Assembly (NCBI GenBank): GCA_037043015.1 | Contig: CM073324.1 | Span: 6,841,013-6,905,012 of the forward strand | Length of the DNA stretch: 64,000 bases | Source: Bryum argenteum | Taxonomy: Eukaryota; Streptophyta; Bryopsida; Bryales; Bryaceae | Direction: 5' to 3' | Shown here: positions 55,124-64,000 of the stretch, piece after piece | How the letters are laid out: every line of letters starts with the position of its first letter | How positions within the stretch are numbered: the first letter of the stretch is position 1 | The notes under the pieces: model-generated | Database searches by the model: none | The model's input: the letters and a program-made list of their open reading frames with translations, nothing else | What the model was told of the DNA's origin: nothing | Made by a program: the position numbers and the translations under genes

Positions 55124-56245
55124 GATCAGACTCGAAAGAAAGATTTGTGTGATCTTTCTGTCGGGCTTGAGAAATGCCCTATTGACATACAATTCAGAGA
55201 AGGCACTGAGCAGGGACCACCTCAATTTAAATATATGAAGTGTAGTGTGCGTCATGGAAGTGCAGCTCTAAAATTGCCAGGGATTTTCAAGGACGGTGAG
55301 TACTGCAAGAAGTTGTGTGGCAGTGGCTGCGGAACGAAGAGGAGGCGGTGTTCGTGTGCAAGTCAAGATGGAATGCTTCCTCCATACGACGCAGACGGTT
55401 TGCTTCACCAGCACTACATAGAGACGGTAATTGTACTCACAAATGCTCTTAATTCTACAATTGGCAAATTTTATGTGTATGTGTGTGTCTTATAATGTGT
55501 TATCTGGATGACCAGGCAAGAAGAGAAAAACTTGGAGAAGAGGAGGATGTATACGAGTATTGCGAGGGGCCGAAGTGTATGTATTTTGGTAAGAAACAAA
55601 CGTGTGATGGCCACATTTCTCGTACTTTCTTGAAGGAATGCTCAACCCAATGTGGATGTCGCCCAAACTGCTCAAACCGGGTTGTGCAGCGAGGTCTGAC
55701 ACGAAGACTACAGGTTCGTGTAAATCTGAAATCATGTCGGCAATCATGTACTTTTTGCTGTTAATGTGTTTGTCTTGAAACTGAATTATAAATTTATAAT
55801 GCCTTGTGTGTTTCAGATTTTTTGGACAAACCCAAAGAAACAGTGGGGTATTCGGACTTTGGAAGAACTTCCAAGAGGAGCGTTTGTCTTCGAATATGTG
55901 GGCCAAATTGTCAGTAACCAGGAGATGTTAACTCGGCCATTTCAAACAAAGTATGCGCTGGATTTGGATGCCGATTGGAGGTCCAAAATGTTGCTGACAG
56001 ATGAAGAGGCCTTGTGTCTTGATGCAACGAAGTGTGGGAATGTCTCACGCTTCTTGAACCATCGGTAAGACTAGGAGTTCATTTTCTTCATAATACGGGT
56101 TTTGTGCACTACTGCAATTAGAAGGGATTGAGTTACTTGTGTGCTTGCTTGCATGATGAATCGTTTTTTGCTGCACAGGTGTTATGACGCCAACCTTATT
56201 GACGTTCCTGTGAAGATTGACACTATGGAATCACGATCCTGTCAT
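55124..56245 (+). CDS. SUVR-type histone H3K9 methyltransferase, 3'-truncated
   Basis: Four exons with clean GT-AG borders and open phase: 55124-55426, 55516-55713, 55817-56064, 56179-56245. They encode a pre-SET Cys-rich region (CKKLCGSGCGTKRRRCSCAS, then CEGPKC, ECSTQCGCRPNCSNR) and the front of a SET domain (VVQRGLTRRLQ, WGIRTLEELPRGAFVFEYVG, CLDATKCGNVSRFLNHRC, DANLIDVPVKI). This matches plant SUVR1/2/4-type SU(VAR)3-9-related proteins, which methylate H3K9 on chromatin and transposons. A donor GTGAGT follows at 56246, but no exon for the rest of SET (the F-x-x-DY segment and post-SET Cys) is found downstream. So the gene is cut or its last exon is lost. The S-adenosylmethionine-binding NH motif region is present as FLNHR. 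Confidence 0.75.
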
Positions 56246-57518
56246 GTGAGTATGTAGCTCCAAGTTTCCATTGATGCCTTGTTATTTCTTTAACATTCAT
56301 TTGATGCATTCTCAATTCTCACAAGACCACCGGCCCACTAGGAACGCTGATGACAAATCCTTTGTTAGAGCCGCGATGTTTGCTTGTGTGTGAGCACTGC
56401 TTGAGCCGCCCTAAACCGATGTTTGCTTGTGTGTGAGCACTTGTTTGAGCCGTGTTTGACCGCCGATGTTTGCTTGTGTGTGAGCGGGTAGCATTTTTGT
56501 AAAAGAAGAAGTGAAGGGCGGGCGAGCTAACCTGGACTACGGCATGGATTTCTCCAAGAATCCTAAAACCGTATGTGGGTTTAGGTGTTCTTTGCAATAG
56601 CATCTACCGCAGGGATACGGGTGGTGCTAGTCTTCCATCCCGGCCGGCCATTCATGTGCCTGAAGAAATACCTCAAGACCATATGTTTAAATGTTGTGCA
56701 TAGTAGTCGCAGAATAATGTGTACATGTAGCAATGTAGTATAAAAGACCCTTGCAAACTATGTGTATATGTACTTTTGATATGTACATTGGAAGAGTTTT
56801 ATTAAACTCTGAGCTCCATCAAATAATACAAATTATTGGGTTTAATTTTACTCTGTAGTGGGTGATCGCATGTTCATGTATATGAAAGTACTTAGAAAGT
56901 GGGTAGGAATGTGTGCGGTATGTAACTACACTTGTCGATGTACATTACTGTATTGCCATGGCCCGTTTGAATGACTGCCTCGTCATTTTTGGCGTAAAAT
57001 GCAGTCACAGTAAAAAATTCAGTCACAGTAAAAATTTCAGTAAAAAATATTTATCCCATATTGTTCGGGAAGTTACCTCACGGGGTAAATAAGTACAGAA
57101 GTTAACCGGGGTCCTTTCGTCAGCAAGACACCGAGTTGTCCTTCAGATCGGGGACGAGAGAAATCATAAGGGGAAAGTACCTTGCCCTTGATGTGGGGGG
57201 GGACCGGTTCTTGCATGACACAATTCAACACCCAAACTGGAGGCAGTCCATGTTTGGGACCTTTTTTTTTATTTTTTTTTCACCAACTGATTTTCTACAG
57301 TGCCCCCATGTATGCAAGTATCATCATATCATGCACCAAGTATATACAGGACTTTTTAAGTATACATCACCCATCGATATAGTATATAAAGTATACTGAT
57401 ACACTAAAAGTATTTTGCAGAATGTATTCATACCCAAGAATGTAACCACATAGTATTACATACACTATCATGACGACAAAAAATCCTTAAAATTTGTTGT
57501 TACTAATTTAATCACACA
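56246..57518. other. Region after the truncated SUVR gene
   Basis: No SET exon recognised. It holds the tandem repeat at 56373-56490, three short CAGTCACAGTAAAAA-like copies (57001-57045) and T-rich sequence. Confidence 0.5.
56373..56490. repeat. Imperfect tandem repeat GATGTTTGCTTGTGTGTGAG, three copies
   Basis: GATGTTTGCTTGTGTGTGAG occurs three times (about 56380, 56419, 56465), separated by GAGCCG-containing spacers. Confidence 0.8.
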
Positions 57519-60500
57519 TCAGAACCCCTCAAGGCTCGTTCTAATGACTTCGATAGTTTCAATACTTAGCTGATAAACAGGATCATCCCCTTTCACTCTA
57601 TGAAGAGCGGGTGCCATTGTGAACTTGCAGGCAAGAACTAAATCCGCATCAATGTAAGCAAGTTGGGAATTAGTCAAATACACATATGATTGCTCACTAT
57701 TCCCCCACTTTTGATAGTAGGTACCTGCAATAACGTGTTGTCCACGCTCGAACTCTCCACCCCACACGCACGTGAAGCTGTCTCGCACAAGTTGTTTTTC
57801 TTTTTGGCATTGGAGAACATAGAACTCAACACCTTCCCGATTGCCTTGGAGCGCTGGAACAGCGAAATTGTCACCAATTTTCACCAAACCTCCAAGTGAT
57901 TCATCATCACATACGTAATCCCACGGCTCTTCTTCAGCAGAGTTGCTTCCTTCTCCTTGACCATGTACCATTTGGTCCCTCACAAAAGTCACATTAGTAG
58001 GGGCTAGTTTCACAACCCTCCAAGACTTAACATGTGATGAATTCTCACAAGATTGCCAGTCACTATCTATACATGGCGCACAATAGCAAGCAAGCTCTCT
58101 CACCATCAGCAATGTCGGGTCCGCTGGCGAGACTGCGTGTATAGAATGAAAATTCCTTGAACCTGGGATTGTGTCACATCCATGTACATGTGTCCTATCC
58201 ACATCATCTGGCTTGATGTTGTAAAAGTGTCTATACGACACAGTTCTTTTGGATTGAAGAGAACTCGACACCACGCCAGACATGGATTCGGTAAGGAATT
58301 CCACCACATCTTTGGCGTCTTGCAACCTCCTTGACGGGTTGTGAAGTTGCTCTGTCCGAAGAGCCCGCTTCACCACAGCTCCGGCTCCATCCCATTCCCC
58401 CTTTCCATGACCTGTCCCAAAGAAATTCCAAGTAATCTCACAACCCCCTGTTAGTCCAGGATAACGACTAACAAAGTACATAGATCTAGCCCCTTTAAAC
58501 TGCCCTGCACACCCATCACTCCACACCCAATGGCGAGAGGGGCTGACACCTTCAGATTTCATCCATGCCCAATGGAGAAGCAAACAATGCTGGACAAATA
58601 AAGTATCATGAGTGCGATCATCCGAAATATAGAAATGAGTGTCTTTCCTTACTTTACCTGTAGTCACATCCATGCGGTATGTCATGTGAACTAAGATGGT
58701 TACCTGTGAAGATTGCCAATGCATTGATTGAATTTCGTTTTGCATCTCAAAAGTATAATTTTCAGCAAAGTCTATATGAGACAAAACGACATCATGAGGC
58801 AAAGTTTCCATACTTTTCCTGCATTGCAAATCTTGCCACCTAGCAACAAATTTCTGCAATCTTGGCAACAAACATTGTATGAAGACATAGCAAGAAGTTT
58901 CTTTGAACACTTCCTTAATTTTCTTCCTGGGCTCCCCATTGTCAGTGTACCCAACCAATTCATTCTCAAAACACCTCCATCTCAAGGTCCAGGTCGTATT
59001 TGACCATTCGAGAGGACAAATTGGGAGCTTGTCTGCACCACAATTACCGCACAACCCCATCAGACATTCCAGTTTGTGGAATTCATGAGTCTCTGCCTTC
59101 GGACAGACGATTTGCTCCCACAGTGAAGTCACCCCTTTAAAACTCTGTTCAGCTGCACAACAACCCAATTCAAAAGTATTTATGCAAAGTGGACAATCAC
59201 AATTGCAAGATAGGGAAGAATGTACTCCCTTATTGGAATTACGCATGTTGTTCATCCCTTCCCGTAACAAGTCAATCTCTACGTGGTATTTGCAGCAGCA
59301 AACATTACGATCTTTGCACCTCTTCACAAAAAACGGCTTCAATCTCTCAAATGCGCTGAATCCTATTGTCTGATCTTCGTGCGCCATACGGAATCGAGAA
59401 TGGAAAGAAGACTGCAAGAATCAAATTCAAGTGCATTCCCACCCAAGGTAAGTAAATCTACCCAACAAAAGTAGTATATACTTCAAATGTATCTGCACAG
59501 ATAGCATCGTAAGTACATAAATATACCTGACAAGCTATATGGGACAGTAAGCATACTTGAATACTATATCGACATACTTGATCAATAAATCATGTACTGT
59601 GAGAAGTATATAATAGTTTTGTTTGTACCATACAAAAGTACATATATAGTAGTCTTTATACAGAGTACAGACACTACATATACATTGAAATGTATATGTG
59701 ATATACATACATTAGAATTCAAAATCGAACACACACTAGCCAATGTATATTAGAGTCTACAAAGACTGTGGGATCTACTTTATACACAAGCCGGTGCACC
59801 TCAAAGTACATTGTATCCTATAGAAGGTACTATGTTTTGTAATCCTACATCAAATGTGTACATTAAGTTAAACTACACACACTATCAAAAGTCTACAAAG
59901 TCAAGGCATGGTATGGGGAGTACATAAACCACAGTACTTTGTAAACCAATAGACATGCATGTAGTCAACTTTGTGCCTTGACTTCACACATATTCATGTG
60001 GTGTAGTTTTAAGATAGAGGTACAGACTACAGATACTTCAATCATGCATTTCATGTATTCCGCAGGGATACATATTACCGGTCGAGGTACTATCATATAT
60101 TGAAACTTGAGGAATGACAAAAATTTAGGACAGTGTGGAGTTCATAACATACCAGGCTTTCTAGAAGAAAATGCGTAGGGTGATGTTCGTATGTTTTCAG
60201 CCCCAACCTTTTCCGCGTCACGTCCTTCTTGTTCGGACTTACTCGGGTTTCAGAAGTCCACCATAGGTTGACTAAGGCTTTCGTATTGTTGGAAATGCCT
60301 TCTCGCTTTCTCCGTTCAGCCAAGGTGAAGACTGAGGATCCAATCGATTCCAGAGTTTGATGCCGCTGAATTGCGTTCGAAATGTTACTTTTCTTTGTGC
60401 CTAGGACCCTCGATAATGCTCTGACTCCGGTAACATTTCTGGAAATCGCAGCTTCAAGAAGAGTTGTCTTTCTCACCAACTTCTCCTTCGAAGTTGGTAT

Positions 60501-60947
60501 CTTCAATGACTCCAATTCGGTCCTGTAGCTTTGGATAAAGGAATGCTGAGCTCTGGCTTCAGACGGGCACGAGTAGTACTCCGGCAGATGGGGCATTAGT
60601 GCAGTATTCCGAAGCATTGATTCCATTACGGCCTTCCGAAACTCAGGACCCCGACGCACACCTTGGAACTCCTCGATTATGAATTGAACGATTTTGTTTG
60701 AGACTCTAGAGGCATCTCTTCGCCCAAAATCGCGCGACTGTGCTCCATCGTCAGCTGTAGGGAGCAATCTCGAAGCTTCCTGTACTGCGCGTTTCCTCAT
60801 CCGACATTGCCGCTGACGCCACCGCCGCTCTCTTGTCAAAAACTACGTCAGTCGAAGAAGCTCTTCTTGATGTGCTTGTGCTCTCTCGAAAGGTGTCCGG
60901 GACGTCTTACTCCAGTAGCGCCGTTGTTGAGTCCGCGCATTTCCCAT
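57519..60947 (-). CDS. Two-exon gene of a conserved transposase-like family, one in-frame TAG
   Basis: Exon 1 (ATG 60947 to 60153) and exon 2 (59411-57519) join in phase 0 across a 741-bp intron with GTATGT donor and TTGCAG acceptor, linking LLESL to SSFHSRF. Exon 1 has a TAG at 60843-60845 within an otherwise coherent basic helix (AHQEELLRLT, then RERRWRQRQCRMRKR). Then comes a helix-turn-helix-like ISRNVTGVRALSRVLGTKK. Exon 2 has KDRNVCCCKYH, Cys pairs, SHIDFAENYTFEMQNEIQS, WSDGCAGQFKGARSMYF, FFGTGHGKGEWDGAGAVVKR and CDTIPGSRNFHSIHAV. The spaced DFAEN, SDG and GHGKxxxDG motifs are a hallmark of an unnamed family known from many invertebrates and some plants. I infer an RNase-H-fold transposase with three acidic residues; the superfamily name is uncertain. 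The TAG may be a nonsense mutation. Confidence 0.65.
59412..60152 (-). other. Intron of the transposase-like gene
   Basis: AT-rich, 741 bp, with many TACATA and GTATAT words. No gene or repeat family identified inside. Confidence 0.65.
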
Positions 60948-62879
60948 TTCGTTTCCTACAAACTTCCCACCAAAAAAGGCATATGAGCAAGAAAACCAAT
61001 AGTGCAAAGATGGGGTTGAACTAAACCCTAAACACTTTGTTATAAGAAATAGCAATGAAGTTTGTCTCATGCGAAGCGGGGAAGAATGCGATCACGGAGA
61101 CACGGACACAAGGAATGCGAGCTTTTGTTCGTGCATCGTTTTTCTCCCAATCCGAGAAATTGCTCGTAAGGCATTGGAGTGAAAGACGGCGCAAATAGTG
61201 AGCGGCATGTTGTCTCTAAATATGCAGCTATGGACACGAAATTAGAAAAAGTGTGCTTTTCTTACTAGAACAGGAGCCCTCTCAGGACTCGAGCCCCCTC
61301 AAGACCGGAACCATTCGTAAGGCATTGAATGAAATAGACTCTCGGAACTAAAGCAGGAGCATATCTCTACGAAACAGGAAAGAATTCAGCTACAAACGCG
61401 AACTTCAAGAAAGTGAAATCCTCTTCCAAGCATCGGAACTCTCTCAGGCCAGACACCATTCCTCACGCAACGAGATAAACGACTAGCAAATACTAATCAG
61501 GGGCATTTCTCTACAAAGCGGAAAGCATGCAGACAGTTAAAGAGTGCTAGATTAAGATGGATAAGTGATACCTAGATCGAAATCCCACGGTGAGATTGGG
61601 GTTTTGTGTCGACGCCCTTCACTTCTGAGTGCGCTAGACAACTCCTCAAACCGCTATTAGCATTCAGGAATTCTCTCTTCGTCCTCCGTATTCTCACTTG
61701 TGCGTCCGAACCTTCTCTAGCGCTTCTTCATAAACTAGACTCAAAGCGTCAAAAGCGCACAACATATTCTCGACTTTTCACTTTCTAAGCCAGACTTTCT
61801 CGAGTTTTTGGTGAAACGACTCCAAAAAACACAACAACGAAAGAAACTAACCAGAAAGGGCGATTCCGCACAGCACCAAACCCTAAACCTCCCAAATTCA
61901 TTGGGATTCCATTCATCTGACAAACATTCACAGAAAATCCACCCATTTTTAGAACGAAATGGACGTTGAATTGAAGTCCGAGCTTTGAAGATAGCCTTCT
62001 AGCGCCGCCCTACAGCAGTAGCAATTAGAAGAGTCCAAGGAAGGGTGATAAAGCAAGCACTTCAGATCCGTTTCGAGGGAGAAGAAGGCGGCAGTTACCC
62101 ACTCCTGTCCAATGAAATTAACGAGCTTCATGCAACAACGGAGCGTCATCAATGCGAAGGCCACTTTTGCAAGTCGTGCGCTGTCAGAGGGCCGCCGATC
62201 TCAGCAGAAATGCAAGACACGTGGCGCTGTGTCAGGCCCCACTAGTGTCACTGAGTACATTCAGGTACTTCAGAGTATATAACATACCATAAAGTTCTCC
62301 CCAGCTGCATTTTTAGATCCGAGGCAATATCTGCTAACGGAATGGAATTTATTCTCTGCTATAGCTGGCCCACCTACATTCTGGTCACATTAAACAGTAA
62401 CTACGAGAAAAACCAAAAAAAAAACAATTCCACTTAGTTTTTCTTCGTGTTGAAGTAAACAAGCTAAGTCTTTCTATAGATGACAATTTAGACTATGGCT
62501 TGCATATTTCCATGTGGAATATGCAAGAGCAATGTGTGTACATTATACAACCCATAAGTTACGCCTAGATTGTACAAATCCTCTTGCCAAACAAAGTATA
62601 TTTGTGCGAAATACGAAACTGTGACAGGTATATGTCGATATATAAATATACTCTTTATGTTCATTTGAAGCACAATCTATTAATAAACTCTTCAAACATT
62701 AGTAGTAGGTTGAGTATATATCCATATTATGGTACCAAATAGCTCAACAATTTCCTATAATTCAATTGACATACGATTGAATACCACACACCCCTGAAAC
62801 TGTCACTGTGACTATATTTTTGTACCGGTTTAGTGTACATTCACCCTATTGGATTTTGTTCACATATATTGTAGCTTAA
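60948..62879. other. Intergenic stretch
   Basis: Short frames only, none convincing. Two single AAACCCTAAAC words (about 61023 and 61881) resemble the telobox promoter motif of plants; the first lies about 75 bp upstream of the ATG at 60947. From 62290 on the sequence is AT-rich. Confidence 0.4.
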
Positions 62880-63323
62880 TCAATTATTGCTTAGTACATC
62901 ATAAGCACGACATATTGGCAAGGAAGAAAGTTTTATGTCCCACTTGACTTGGCCAACTTCTAGTATCCGTTGGCGCACTTCAATGTTTGTGCTCTCGTTC
63001 CAACTTCTACAAATAGCTTCAGCAAGACGGTGCAACCTCCAACGATGTTCATAATTTGGCACAATTTGAGATCCATGTACCTTACGATGTTGTAGCTTTG
63101 ACATGATATTTCTAGAAACCAACTTCTTATACTCCTTCTGGAGTTCATTTATAAGTATTTCAAAGGATTTGACTTGCGTAAAAGGTGCTCTGTCTTCCCA
63201 ACTAGACCATAATTCTGGGTTATGATTTCCTTCCCACACGGAGAGTTTAAATCGAGGATCATAGTTTGAAATATTGGTGGCATCTCCGTTGGTGGCAACT
63301 TCTGCATTATTATTGCCTTCCAT
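62880..63323 (-). CDS. Hypothetical protein
   Basis: Open frame of 147 codons from the ATG at 63323 (MEGNNNAEVATNGD). The middle part is Trp/Lys-rich and helical (ELWSSWEDRAPFTQ, ELQKEYKKLVSRNIMSKLQ, RWRLHRLAEAICRSW, VGQVKWDIKLSSLP). No family recognised and no homologue elsewhere in the window. Its length and even composition in an AT-rich region make it plausible. Confidence 0.4.
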   Translation of the reverse strand: MEGNNNAEVATNGDATNISNYDPRFKLSVWEGNHNPELWSSWEDRAPFTQVKSFEILINELQKEYKKLVSRNIMSKLQHRKVHGSQIVPNYEHRWRLHRLAEAICRSWNESTNIEVRQRILEVGQVKWDIKLSSLPICRAYDVLSNN

Positions 63324-64000
63324 GACTTTTGACAACTTCAAGTAATTTATGTGTCAACTGGTAGAGTGCTTGTATAGGTAAATACAACAGATGTAGGTGC
63401 TATTATATAACACTTCAACACATGACAAGAACCTTAAATAGAAGAAGGTTCTTCTTAAAAGCTAAAAATCATATAGGCTGCCATGCAAATGAATTTATAA
63501 GGGGTACCACAAATTCTTAGCTTAAGCTCAAATGAACTACCAATTGAAGGTGATTTCTCTCCAGAAAAGGTTAATGTATACATGTATATATCTATGTATG
63601 TATATATTGTTCATATTATAATGTAAAAGTTCTAGTCTTAAAATTACGAAGTAAAAGACTTTCAAATATCTATGTATGTACATATCATTTATTTTATAGT
63701 GAAAAAGTTGGAGTCTTAAAATTACAAAGTAAAAGTCTTTCAACTAGGGGTGTGAGTTTTGTGATCAATTTATGTGATTGTTTTTGTACCAGGGGTCATG
63801 GAGGCGGCGGAAGGTGAAGCAGAAGACGAAGCCATTGACCAAGAAGTTACAGTAACCTGTATGACTTTGCAGCCGAGATGTAGAGAACTGGTTACAATGA
63901 ACATATTGATAAGTATTATGTGCAGTCAACGGCAAGATGGGATCATTACATAGAAATGTCAACATGACATCGGTACCAGTGGGCAGCCTGAGCACTTTAA
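63324..64000. other. AT-rich right end with a 78-bp tandem duplication
   Basis: Two diverged copies of a unit containing TATCTATGTATGTA, AGTCTTAAAATTAC and AAGTAAAAG lie at about 63585-63745. No gene recognised. Confidence 0.55.

Noticed and set aside
55124-56245. E(z)/CURLY LEAF-type polycomb methyltransferase
   Set aside because: The Cys-rich block and the RxLQ, CLDAT-CGN and FLNHR stretches fit SUVR pre-SET/SET and not the CXC domain of E(z) proteins.
57519-57899. Small plus-strand ORF opposite the transposase-like exon 2
   Set aside because: Shadow of the long minus-strand frame with motif support.
49554-60845. Reassigned TAG codon
   Set aside because: TAG also ends other frames, such as the MULE frame stop at 46018-46020; two isolated amber codons in mobile-element genes are better explained by mutation.
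62880-63323. Another GWE-domain member
   Set aside because: It has Trp-rich helices but none of the ordered GWE, CHI-K, RCI and NEVP blocks.

Overview
The window reads as nuclear DNA of a streptophyte (a land plant or a charophycean green alga). The signs are an interstitial CCCTAAA/TTTAGGG telomere-type tract (27413-27471), Ty3/gypsy, hAT and MULE elements of plant type, a plant-type SUVR histone methyltransferase fragment, and short GT-AG introns. The species cannot be fixed from the sequence; a large repeat-rich genome such as that of a charophyte would fit, but that is a guess. There are no rRNA, tRNA or CRISPR features that I can see.

Left block (1-8938): four genes of two lineage-specific families. 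Three carry an unrecognised N-terminal block that I call the GWE domain (<1-1174 minus; 3238-4563 plus; 7324-4998 minus, with a RING-H2 finger). One is kinase-like (7973-8938 plus). Arrays of a GC-rich palindromic repeat lie just upstream of each start.

Middle block (8939-35860) is a nest. The outer shell looks like a Ty3/gypsy chromovirus (LTRs 8939-9222 and 35626-35859, decayed gag-pol 9223-14370). Inside lies a CCCGG-rich element with minus-strand ORFs. Inside one of those ORFs lies the main discovery: a 16.9-kb hAT transposon (17005-33911) with 11-bp perfect terminal inverted repeats and an 8-bp target duplication (CTACCGGA). The interrupted ORF is in frame across the two flanks. The transposon carries a hAT transposase gene plus cargo from the same families as the left block: a GWE/RING gene, a GWE gene followed by a Tyr/Gly-rich ORF, and a kinase gene, each again behind a GC array. 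The left block may therefore be a remnant of a related giant element.

Right block (35861-64000): a tandem repeat field with a TTCGTCAACGA motif (36825-38550), an intact 271-bp MITE with 8-bp target duplications (39744-40014), a two-exon gene of unknown function (41520-40829), a MULE transposase pseudogene with SWIM finger (42130-46020), a nearly intact Ty3/gypsy gag-pol with one in-frame TAG and one LTR (46437-53430), another GC array (53712-53925), a 3'-truncated SUVR gene (55124-56245), and a two-exon gene of a conserved transposase-like family (60947-57519).

Most genes here are mobile-element genes or families carried by them; many have frameshifts. The recurring order GC array, TATA box, 130-210 bp leader, ATG across unrelated genes is the main regulatory observation.
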